From Poteriospumella lacustris (lineage: Eukaryota > Sar > Chrysophyceae > Chromulinales > Dinobryaceae): a DNA stretch of 58,650 nucleotides. The stretch lies in the NCBI GenBank assembly GCA_008000375.1, contig SMOI01000205.1:1-58650 (forward strand), in the 5' to 3' direction. Both the position numbers and the translations under genes were made by a program. This document shows positions 20,337 to 29,482 of this stretch, in pieces. The notes beneath the pieces were generated by a model. That model did no database searches. It was not told the DNA's origin and saw only the letters and a program-made list of their open reading frames with translations. The number at the start of each line of letters is the position of its first letter. Position 1 is the first letter of the stretch.

Positions 20337-22138
20337 ATGGAGAAAATCCGCCGCGATGCGAACGTCGCCCATGTCGAACCCACCACCGCAGCGGAAGCCT
20401 TGTTTCTGATTCTGCATGGGTTGTTGTCCCAGAATGGCTTTGTTTGTGTGGTCGAACAAGCGAGTGGCGTGCCCGGGTTCGAACCTTCTCTTCGAGGTAG
20501 ATGTCCACGCTCCAGCGGTGCCTCTCGCCCGACACTCACCCGTCTCCCTCTCTCCCTCTCTCACCTGTCGTCGTCTACTGTAGAAATTCCCCCACATGTC
20601 TTTGTCCCATCCAATTGGCGCACCGCCACCGGTGGAGAGAGTCTGTGTCTGCTGTACAAGCTACGTACGAAAGTGCGAATGCTGTTTACGCTGGTGGTAA
20701 GGGTTTCGAGTGACTGTTACCAGTGTCGGAGCGAGACTCACCCTGCGTCATCTGGTGCGCTCCCCTGATACAGATGGTTCCCTTCGAAGACACCGTAGCC
20801 GTGACGCTGTCTCAACGCGGCGGCGGAGAGTCGACCTTTGACGTCGCCGTCGCCGATTTCGTCGTCGTCGTCGCCGCCACCACCGCTGCTGCCGCTGCGA
20901 CTACGACTACGACCGCCACTGCTGCCGCGGAGAGTAGTAGCGATGGCAATAGCAGTGCCCCGCCAACGGCCACAGCCGCAGAGCCCTTCGGATCGTTTCA
21001 AGTGACCAACGTCGACGAGTTGGAAGCCAAATTGCGCACGGCGGTCGAGCGCATCGTTCCGGCCGCCTCGGTGAATTGGACCGCGCTGCGCAACGCCGCC
21101 GGTCCACCGGTCCATCCCATTTTTGCAGAGGCGGCCAGAGCATCGGTCGCTGCCCGACCGGGTGATATACCCACAGCCGCAGCCGCAGGGGCAGGGGCAG
21201 CGAGAATGGTGGTACCGCCACTAGCAGCAGCGGGGGTACCGCGACCCGGGCACGGCGACCTGCTGGGTGGCCCTCCTGTGCGAGGTGCTGGCGCTGGCCC
21301 TGGTCCTGGCGCTGGCTTTGCTCCCGCTGCCGCACCTGTCCGAGGTGGTGGGCGTGCGGGGTACCCCGTTCCCGGCTTCGCACCGCCGATCCGTAGCGCA
21401 CCGCCTGTGCCCAGCGGCAGTGGCGGCAGTGGCCATCGCTATCCGGAGGTGGGCCGCGCAGACCTGGACCCCTTCAGCAACATCCCGCTGCCAGGCGGTC
21501 CACTCACGGGCCCTTCCCACGGGCCTGGCGCTGGCGCTGGCGGCTTTGCTCCACCGGCTCCGGGCAATCTCGTGGGGCCCAATCACCCGCTGTTTGCCCC
21601 CTCGGCACCGCAGTGGGGTCCACCGGGTGCGCCCACGGGCCCTCCCCGGGGCGTCTTCCCCTCCGCCGACTTCTTCCCGCCGGGCGTCCAACCGCCACAG
21701 CCTCGCTACGACCCCATCGGCCCGGTCTTCCCGCAGAACACGTCGCCGTTTATCGACGACGGCCCGGGGGGTGGGACGGGTACGTACCCGGGGGGTGTGC
21801 CCGCCGGCCGGCATCCGCTGTACGAAGGGGAGCCCAACCACGATCTGGAGCCGATTCCGACGGGTCGGGAGACCGACTGGGCGTCCCCGCCAGGCTTTGG
21901 GTTCGAGAGGCCGCCACCGTCGGCGATGGATCCGTTCTACGACCCATCGGACCCGTTCGGTGGCCCGTTCGGTGGCCCGTTCGGTGGGCCTCCGGGGGCT
22001 CCGAGGGGTCCGATGGGCTCAGGCGGCAGAGGTCTGGGGCCCCTCGGCGGTGGACCTGGACCTGGACCTGGACGAGGACGAGGGCCTCCTGGCGGACGAG
22101 GTGGACGAGGGGTCCCCGATCCTCGCTTCGGAGTGTAG
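20230..22138 (+). repeat. Inverted duplication, arm 1 (PI31 locus)
   Basis: About 1.9 kb holding the whole PI31 gene, its introns and its immediate upstream sequence. It is repeated in reverse orientation at about 48454-50370. Introns and synonymous sites look nearly unchanged, so the duplication is recent or the copies are kept alike by gene conversion. Similarity fades upstream at about 20200. Confidence 0.9.
20337..22138 (+). CDS. PSMF1: PI31-like proteasome regulator (PSMF1 family), copy 1
   Basis: Three exons: 20337-20496, 20584-20696 and 20774-22138. Introns of 87 bp (GTAGAT...TAG) and 77 bp (GTAAGG...CAG) join in frame to give 545 aa. The N-terminal part (residues about 15-170) fits the PI31 FP domain: AALFLILHGLLSQNGF-like start, PSNWRTATGGESLCLLYK, then a segment ending FQVTNVDELEAKL. 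The C-terminal part is Pro/Gly-rich and carries PI31 signatures GNLVGPNHPLF, RYDPIGPVFP and repeated DPFGGPFGGP. PI31 binds the 20S proteasome and, in other eukaryotes, FP-domain F-box partners; here it should act in proteasome regulation or assembly. It differs from copy 2 by small in-frame length changes, for example three versus five FGGP units. Confidence 0.87.
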
Positions 22139-22593
22139 CCGCTAACCGTCGCTTCCGCTGCACATGTACATAACATAACCTAACTATTTCACGCCACCGC
22201 CACCGCCACCGCCAACGCCGCGCCGTCTGACTGGCCCTATGGTTCTATACGCTGAATGAAGAGAAAGCGATAAGCGAGTTCCTCTCCGTCCGGTCGCACG
22301 GGAAATGATCGCGGTCGTCGGTAAGAGTCAGCGCAGAACAGCCAACCACGTAGAAGAGTGTAGCAATAATGTAGCGCAGAACAGTGTAGGCAGCAACAGC
22401 ATAGACATCAACGCGGCATAGCACAGAGTAGATGCTATGCAACCACGTGGAAGAGTGTAGCACAAGTGTCATCTACTCTATGCTATGCTGCGTTGATGTC
22501 TGCGCTGTTGCTGCCTACACTGTTCTACGCTACACTTGGCCCATGTGTAACTAGGTTCCCTGGATACGTCGGGAGGAATATTCTATCGCTTAC
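22139..22593. other. Spacer 3' of PI31 copy 1
   Basis: It contains a short (CCACCG)n-like stretch at 22190-22215, no gene, and the inverted repeat at 22371-22533. Confidence 0.55.
22371..22533. repeat. Imperfect inverted repeat with 64-bp arms
   Basis: Left arm 22371-22434 and right arm 22470-22533 are complementary apart from a few mismatches and a GCAGCAAC/TGTTGCTGC block. The loop of about 35 bp includes CCACGTGGAAGAGTGTAGCA, a variant of which also lies just left of the left arm at about 22345. It could form a cruciform or a long RNA hairpin. Confidence 0.82.
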
Positions 22594-23029
22594 CTGCTGG
22601 CGGTTCTGGAGATTGTCTGGCTGCGTCGAGGATACCACAAAGAATATCCGCCTTGGCTTGTACTTCAGAGGAGCTTCCAAACTTAGATTTGATGAACTCA
22701 TCAGAGCTTCCCAACAGATTATCAGCCGACCAACCCATGAACAAATAACCGAAGCCGTTTCTGTACAACCAGTCCGTGGTGACTTGAATATCGCCACTGA
22801 TAGGGAAATTGCTCGTCTTCACAAAAAGAATGGACAATGGAGCAGGACTCCACACACTATAGTAGTAGGGCTCGCGTGAGGACCCCCGAAAAGTGAAACG
22901 TACAGTATGTACACTCTTGGCTATGGTCTGAGTGCGCGCTTCGCGCGCACTCGAACCCAATCTGGCAGGGAAAAAGTACATGACCGACGGACGATCGAAC
23001 GGAGACACTTTGCCACATACGCGCATCAC
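22594..23029 (-). CDS. Possible exon of an unrecognised gene
   Basis: A minus-strand frame from ATG 23029 runs 145 codons to a good donor (CAG|GTAAGC read on the minus strand, at 22593), so it may be the first exon of a spliced gene. Its C-terminal half has ordinary globular composition (WLYRNGFGYLFMGWSADN, then DEFIKSKFGSSSEVQAKAD). No domain was recognised and no clear downstream exon was found, because the next interval holds the inverted repeat. An overlapping plus-strand frame (22466-22879) also looks protein-like. The call rests mainly on the donor site. Confidence 0.32.
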
Positions 23030-23339
23030 GTGCAGTCTCGCTTTACGGTGGCGTTGTCTCAGTCACGTGGCCTGATTTTTAATTATTATTATACAAACGA
23101 CATGCGACCGCACATGGAACGGGGCAGGAGAGAGAGGGAGACAGGGACAGGGTGCGGATGACAGTCTCTCGTGCTGTACCGCGTGTGCCTCTTAACCGAA
23201 CCAGTCACACGCGGTCGTCACCACCACCACCACCACCGCCGCCCCCAGTTCTCTTTGGTTCTCCTCGGCGATGTGCCCGCTACGCCCCCAACAACCGCAA
23301 CCACAACAACAGACAGCGGTACACTGCGCTGAGCACGGG
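23030..23339. other. Gap 3' of the receptor gene
   Basis: No gene is seen. It has an AT-rich run at 23070-23100 and a (CAC)n tract at 23219-23240 just beyond the receptor's stop codon. Confidence 0.55.
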
Positions 23340-24866
23340 CTACACCTTGTCGTGGTGCACCGTCATCGACTCCCGCTCCAGCTTCCGACGGAAGAACTCC
23401 TCCCAGATCACGGCCTCCTCCATGTCGTAGGCGAACGGGGCGATGGTCCAATGCTCGTGAAACACGCGCCTCTCAAAGCCTACGAACACACACGTACGCA
23501 CACACAGACACAGCTACGTTAGAGAACGGTCGGTGGCGACGGCGGGGGTGGGGGGTAGGTTACCTGTCGCGGACGGGTGCAACGGAAAGCGAGATGCGCT
23601 GTGGTCACTCGCCGAGCTCTGCGTACGCGGGTCCCCGTTCGCGTTCTGGTTCGGGTTCTGGCGGGTGTCGTGGTGGCGAGTGGTCACGATGGGGTTGTTG
23701 TGACTGTACGACACCGTCGTCGTCGTTGTCGTGGCGGCGGTGGAGGCGGTTGTAGCGGCAGCCGTCGAGGCGACGGTTCCCTTCGGTACGATGGGGTTCA
23801 CTTGGATGTACGAGTCACGCTCCACGGCGGTGGACGAGACACTGTCGCTGCGCATGAGGCTGGTATTGGTATTTGTATTGGTATTGGTAACGGTACTGCT
23901 GCTGCTACCGTTGAAGGTGGCGGTGGCGGTGGGATGCGACGTCAACGAGTCTCGCGCTAATCCGTCTGCAACCCTGAGACTCGCCGTCTGTGCACCAGGA
24001 GATTGGCATAGGCAGCAGACCCGATAGAGATCCCGACAGAGGTAATAAACCTCGAGACGCGCACGCGGGTGCACGTACAGAAACGTGCCCAAATACCCCA
24101 GACCGGCCGACGGGGAGAACATCGCGTACAAGATCATCGCCCCGGCTTTCCGCACGGAATACTCACCGGCATCAAAGGCCGTCACCGTGAACCCATACCG
24201 ATATTCCCACCAGAGACTGACCACGCGGGCGAAGATCTGCACGACGGGGTAGTACATCAGTTTCGTCGAGAGCACCGCCAACAGATCTTGCGTCATGTCG
24301 CGCATCGTAAAATCATACTGCGAGAACCAGGCATCAATACAACTCGCACATTCGGTGCGATTAAAGACGAAATACAAGACCGAGAACATCACCACGTTGA
24401 CGAAGGTAGAGACCGCACGGAAATAGAAATACAGATAGTCCATCGTGTTGTCGGCGTCTTTCACGAGTGCGACGAGTAAGAAAATACCCGCAAAGGCAGA
24501 AGAGATCACGATGGTACTGATCAAGGCCCGTTGGTGCCACACGAAGAGAGAGAAAGGTTGGAGATAGGCGATGGTATAGAAATTGACACACGAAATCAAG
24601 TTGGTCCACATGCACACGGCGATACCGGAGAAGGTGGCGAGAAAACGATAGACACCGAGCACTTCTTGGTGCTCATAGGCGGGTAAAAAGTAGTAGGCAA
24701 TGTCGTAGACGGCTTGGAAGGCGCACAAGGTCAAGACGATGCGATGATACGTCTTCCATGTTTGCAGGCGGAAGATCAAGACGATCACCAGCAAACTACT
24801 GACCAAGCCAACTGTCGCTGAAAACAGCAAAATCAATCCTGCCACGCTGCGAATCGTATCCAACAT
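23340..24866 (-). CDS. Seven-transmembrane receptor, cAMP-receptor/secretin-like
   Basis: Two exons: 24866-23564 and 23479-23340. The 84-bp intron (GTAACC...TAG) splits a Gly codon and gives 480 aa. Seven hydrophobic helices are visible, from the first (SVAGLILLFSATVGLV) to the seventh (AGAMILYAMFSPSAGLGYLG). The layout resembles Dictyostelium cAMP-receptor-like GPCRs, with a short N-terminus and no long ectodomain. The cytoplasmic tail is rich in Ser/Thr and Asn, with an (NT)n run. The second exon adds an acidic, conserved-looking end (AYDMEEAVIWEEFFRRKL) that would be lost if the intron were missed. The longer open frame upstream of 24866 is low quality, so the ATG just before helix 1 was chosen. 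Ligand and G-protein coupling are unknown. Confidence 0.8.
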
Positions 24867-25475
24867 GATTTGTTCACGTTGATGACCAACGAACGACACC
24901 AACAGTTGACGAAGTGTGGGTGTGTGTGTGTAGGGGGGGGGCAGCAGGTCACGTTCAATCGATGACCCCCTGTGACAAAGACGATTCTGTCTGCGGACCA
25001 ATCTACAGTATAGATGGGTGTCTATAACTGAACATAGACTCTGTGAGATGCTCAGCCTCAACTCACACTTGCTACTAGTCCATAAGGTTCACAGTCAACG
25101 AGACCCCCTCGACCTTCAAAACGTCGCATCAAACTTTGACCACACTGTTGTACAAACCTAACTCAACACTAAACAATATTATAAGCACATTTGAAAGACA
25201 TAGAATGTACGCCAATCCTGAATTCGTGTCCTTGTACAACAAAACTCGAGAAAGCGACTGTAATCTATGCTGGATGAGTCTCTTGTATTGTCCCATCAAG
25301 AATGTGTACATAGATATGTGATTAAAATGAATAGTTATGCGGCTAAGTTGTAGATTTTCGTACGATAGTCGTTGCGTCGCCCCTGCCCGATTTGCGATTT
25401 GCGATTTGTCAACCGACTTCAGAGGCTATCTCCTCCTTTCGTTACGATACATGCTTCACTTTCTGGAGCAGACGA
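24867..25475. other. Intergenic, partly AT-rich island
   Basis: 25079-25321 is open on the plus strand for about 80 codons without an N-terminal ATG. Its codons are AT-rich, unlike the GC-rich genes around it (a stretch reads YANPEFVSLYNKT). It may be a remnant or chance. A G-run lies at 24935-24942. The remainder is featureless. Confidence 0.4.
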
Positions 25476-25793
25476 ATGAGTAATTTGAGAATGCTGTCTT
25501 TAGGGGTATTGCTTGTGGTTTGGACATTGCTGTGGGCCGGGGTGACCGCGCAGTCGAATCTGCGTCGTGTCAATGATACGCAGTTGAGTGCAGCCGACGC
25601 CAAGGACAAGGCGTGGTGTATCTCCATGCGTGACAAGTACAATATCGAACCTGGGCGATCATTTGGAAGCTTACCTTACAGTGAACATAACAGATACCTC
25701 CAGGCCCGCTGTTACCGTTTCTTCTGCAAGCCTCATCCGTTGGCAGGCAAAGGCGTATTCAAATGCGAACCTCTCGAAGACACATCATCGTAA
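25476..25793 (+). CDS. Small secreted four-cysteine protein
   Basis: A 105-aa single-exon ORF. Residues 1 to about 26 form a clear signal peptide (MLSLGVLLVVWTLLWAGVTA, then Gln-Ser). The mature part of about 80 residues has four cysteines (WC, RC, FC, KC), enough for two disulfides, and no membrane segment. The frame is open further 5', but the Met at 25476 starts the signal peptide. No family was recognised. It is likely exported to the cell surface or medium. The coding bias is less GC-rich than in the long genes nearby. Confidence 0.6.
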   Translation: MSNLRMLSLGVLLVVWTLLWAGVTAQSNLRRVNDTQLSAADAKDKAWCISMRDKYNIEPGRSFGSLPYSEHNRYLQARCYRFFCKPHPLAGKGVFKCEPLEDTSS

Positions 25794-26059
25794 AGAGATG
25801 GTCCAGCTGATTGTTCGGTAGCCACGAGTTATCACACCAAGAAAGCCCATCGATCACTCCTAACCCAGCCGCGCTGGTGCGTTGGACACGTCGGTGGCCA
25901 ACGCCAAGAGGAACAGTGTGACGTCTGTACGCAGCAGATGGCATATACTGGTTGCGGATCTGGAACTCACCTCTGCCTTCAGGATCCGTGTAGCCGAGGC
26001 ACTGTCTTGTTCGTTCAGTACGAGCAACAATGCCTCCGCTTCAGAGTTCAGAGGGGCTG
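25794..26059. other. Spacer before the HA fragment
   Basis: No gene is seen. Short frames on both strands show no domain. Confidence 0.4.
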
Positions 26060-26410
26060 GGCCGGTCAGCTTTAGTTCGGTTGGGCGAACAGATGACCCA
26101 CGGACCATCCCCTGGTCCAACGACGATTGAGAACGTCTTCGCAGATCATGAGCTCATCGCATGCGATCCCGCGAAGAGGGCACGCCCATGCAGCCGACAA
26201 CAAGCGCAAGCAAACTCAGATGTAAACAAGCCTCTCAGACACAGAGACGAACACAAAACACCGATAAATCCACTAATTATCATCGAGGATACCCACTTCA
26301 GCTTGAGATGCGTCGGGGTACAAATCAAAGCCCCGCCGGATAGCCATCGTCAAAGACACGATTGCCCAAGGCCAGTCCCCAAACATCCTTGGGATACCTA
26401 CAGTAGCCGT
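26060..26410 (-). pseudogene. Fragment of an HA-repeat gene: 3' end plus downstream flank
   Basis: 26270-26410 on the minus strand matches the last HA unit of the gene at 17174 (reads VWGLALG then a damaged FDxGYPAGL), with an internal deletion and stops. 26060-26270 matches the noncoding 3' flank at 19745-19960 (shared GATAATTAGTGGAT, TTTACATCTGAGTTTGCTTG, CGCCCAACCGAACT). It is a truncated third copy, inverted relative to gene 1, and not functional. Confidence 0.78.
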
Positions 26411-26579
26411 CGTTACCCGCCGTGTCCTTTGTCGTGTACTCATGTACCGCCTGTCGCTCTGTCGCTCTGTCGCTCTGTCGCTCTGTCGTTTGTCCTTTGT
26501 TCTTTGTCGTTTGTCGTGAACCGACCGTTCAAAAACGAGGAAGCCGCACCTCCGAGACGCTCTAAGGGCCCAGGAACAA

Positions 26580-28871
26580 ATGATGAAGCCGTCAGGTGCA
26601 CAATCGTTTGAAAAACAAATGACTGATTGCATTGGTCGCGCTCCCACAGCTGATCAACCAAGAAGTGGTGATCAGGGGAGCAGGTTGGAAAGTAAGCTCG
26701 ACGCGGTGATTTCTCTGCTTATGGCGCTATCGACGAAACTTGACGACGTGGAAAGCCGACTTGGGAGCCGACTCGGCGAAGTGGAAAGCAGACTTGGCGG
26801 AGTGGAGCAGATGATCGCAACTCCTGTACAACTGCCCTTCGTTCCCGACAGGTATGATCGCTTGACTGTCGTTTTCATTTATCCCAGAGCAAATGGACTC
26901 ACCCCTTTTCAGTGCACTACCTGGGCCACAAGACAGTGTCGTCGATGAGGAGTTACGGCGGACTGTGCGAACGTTGCTCAAAGGCGACGATCCCATATTC
27001 AAGACGTCGGTTCGCCTTTGGAGCGACAGCAACGGCTGGACGGACATCGATCCGCAAGCGCCTGACCTCGCCGTCGCGTCAATGAACAACGTATCGATCA
27101 GCGCGGTGATGCCGCTGTGTGGCATCACTGACCAACAAGAGGCAGGCGAGGCGTGCCGCGAACTCGACCAGTCTGCGGTGAACGAATTCACGAGGCTGCT
27201 CGACCCTGTGGACAACGATGAAGACCCGACGAGCGTACTGGACAGACAACGCCCGATGCGGTGGGGATGGACAAACAGCGAGCATCGTGGAGCCCTCCAC
27301 GCAGCTTGCGATGGAAACGTTGCCGGGGTGGTGTTGCCCATCTTCGTCCCAGACGGAGACTCGCTCGAACAGACCGGGAGATCGAACCTCATGTCGATGG
27401 CGTGTCCCATGGTCCTGGAACTGAGGCTTCCCCACTGCGATCCCTGCTTGAAGGACGGCCTGCGACAGGTCCTCCAGCATCTGCACATGCTGATGAGCAG
27501 GCACTGCTTCATCACGCGGGCTTTCGGCTTCGCGGTGAACGGCAAGGACAGCTCGTTCCTCGCGACCGTCGAGCGTCGTCTGGTGTCGCCCGACGAGCAG
27601 ACGCACTGGTACGAGGACACCGTGCACGTCGTGAAGCTCGAGACGAGGTACGTCGCGGGGCTGTGGAACCTGCTCACGGCGAAGGCGTGACACGACCTGC
27701 GCGTCGTCCTCCACCCGGACGTGTTCGCCCTGGCCGCGACCTTGCGGGCGATGTCGTGCCCCGTCCCCCACGCGCCATCGTCTCCAGCGGCCGCCCCGGC
27801 ATGGGACTTGTCGCGGCTCATCGGCTTCACGAAGATCAGTCTCCTGGGCCTGTCGTCGTCGCGTGTCTATGGCGTGTACCCGGCGACGAAGGATGTGCTC
27901 TCAGGAACAGGCCCCGGTATTCGCCCGTCTCTGTTCGAGCCGGAATTCCTGATCAAGGTCAACGACAACGCCGATCGCGGCCTCCGCGAGCACGCGGCTC
28001 TCAAGCGACTGTCGGACCGCTTCCCCAAGGAGGTGGCCGCGCTCTTCTACGTGCATCAGTCGTTCTTGTTCCGGTCAGACGAGCTCGACGATACAGCGAC
28101 CTTCAGTCCAGTGCAGATCGAGGGGCGATTCCCAACGATGGCGGATCTGGCCGAACTGAACGTCACTGGTAGGGCCAAGTTTGATGGCCTCTGTTTGGAC
28201 GCAGACTGCAACACCGTCGACAAATGCTGGTGGAATCTACCGCGTGGTCCGTCAGGTCCCGCAGCGGCGACCTTCGCGACGGTCGTAATGAAGCGGCTGC
28301 ACTCCTTTGGACGCCTCGACGCTGTCGCATTTTCGCGCATCCCTGGACCCGTCACTACGTGGATGGAGCACATTCACGCAGCCCGAGTGCTGCATACGGA
28401 CATCCGGCCGTCCAACCTCATGTGGATGCCCCTGAAGGACGACACGGTTGCTCGTGCACAAGGGTTCGACCTGCATTCGTCGTCAGAAACGGTGTTTGCG
28501 GACCAGTCGAATCGATTGGTGAGCGTGCCACGGTCGTTGCTGTCCCAATTCAACGAGTTGCGGTTCGTGGGGACAATGCCTCGGGAGGGACAGCGACTGC
28601 GGCAGCAGCAGTCGCGGCAACAGAAGAGACCGTCGCCGTCGTCGTCGAGGAGGCGCGGTGGTTGCTGCCCGTGGTCATCGATTTCGACTGCGCCGAAGTT
28701 CTGGACGACGACGCGGTGGACAGCTGCGACGTGGACATCTCCAGAGCCGGCGCCCGCACAGAGCTCGTGAAGAAATTCTCGAAAGTTGTCAGTGGAGCTA
28801 CATCCGTCCGCTGGACAGCAAAAAAGGATCGGGCGATGGCAAATAACTCTTGCCTAAGGTTGCACGGATAG
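26580..28871 (+). pseudogene. Broken Crinkler-like effector gene (coiled coil - nuclease-like - kinase-like)
   Basis: Exon 1 (26580-26851) encodes a heptad-type coiled coil (SRLGEVESRLGGVEQ). A 61-bp intron (GTATGA...TTTTCAG) joins in frame to exon 2. Exon 2 first encodes a segment (to 27690) whose late part, DGLRQVLQHLHMLMS then FGFAVNGKD, resembles the restriction-endonuclease-like domain of Crinkler-type proteins. An in-frame TGA at 27688-27690 interrupts it; the same frame then continues. A kinase-like domain follows, with a catalytic-loop-like HTDIRPSNLMW and, after a frame change at about 28570, VIDFD in place of DFG. One stop and one frameshift make it a likely pseudogene, unless unseen introns skip both. 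The assignment to Crinkler-like nuclease-kinase proteins is by motif and architecture; no N-terminal LxLFLAK signal is present. Confidence 0.58.
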
Positions 28872-29045
28872 ACGCAGACGAGGAATCAGCCACAAGTGTT
28901 CCGCTGCGGTGAAAGGTTCGAGGTGTGCGACGTTCGCGTCGCATCGCATCGCATCGCATCGCATCGCATCGCATCGCATCGCATCGCATCGCATCGCATC
29001 GCATCGCATCGCATCGCATCGCATCGCGTCGCGTCGCGTCGCGTC
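28860..29045 (-). pseudogene. PI31 exon 1 fragment with microsatellite expansion
   Basis: On the minus strand the frame reads DANVAHLEPFTAAEHLWLI, matching PI31 exon 1 (DANVAHVEPTTAAEALFLI) and diverging after that. The DNA around it (CCGCTGCGGTG, GCGACGTTCGC) matches the PI31 locus. At the point where intact PI31 reads GATGCG, this copy has expanded into a GATGC/GCATC pentamer array. The remaining PI31 exons are absent. Confidence 0.78.
28941..29045. repeat. Pentanucleotide microsatellite (GCATC)17 with GCGTC variants
   Basis: Seventeen perfect GCATC units (28941-29025) are followed by four GCGTC units. Because five is not a multiple of three, each unit gain or loss shifts the frame. Its left edge is fused to the PI31 exon fragment. 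Confidence 0.95.
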
Positions 29046-29482
29046 GTCTGGGTGGACAGTGCCGGTGTCGACCGTGCGCAGGTCGAGAGGGGGCACCGGC
29101 GCCCGCAGCGCGTGTAGCGTGTAATCAGAGTCCTCACGTTACCGTGTAATCAGAGCCCAATCGAACACGTTACCGTTGAGACGCCCGTAGTTAGCGAGAG
29201 TTGTATCAAGGTTGTATCCCTTGTACGCTTCGGTCGAAGTGATTTACATTAACATTAAATTGGAAGTGAAGTGAATGGGGCGTGTAACTGTCGGGCGAAC
29301 AAAAGATGTAAATGACAGCAAACGAACAAGCAATGCGATGTCGAACACTGCAAAGGAAGTCTATGTGGGGTAAATGGTGCCAGAACACCGGCGAGAATAC
29401 GCATGGGACACACGGCCACAGGAGGAAGAGGACAGGAGGAAGGTGCAACGATGCCGATGTCGATGTCGATGCCGATACTGAT
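29046..29482. other. Intergenic, no gene seen
   Basis: It is AT-richer around 29200-29340. It includes a repeated TGTAATCAGAG/ACGTTACCG pair at about 29117-29175. No credible ORF is present. Confidence 0.5.

Noticed and set aside
20476-20486. GGGTTCGAACC, a tRNA B-box-like sequence
   Set aside because: It lies inside PI31 exon 1, the flanks do not form a T-stem or cloverleaf, and no A-box lies at the right distance.
22466-22879. Plus-strand 137-codon frame
   Set aside because: It begins inside the inverted repeat; the opposite strand has a good donor site, so the plus frame is less likely, though not excluded.
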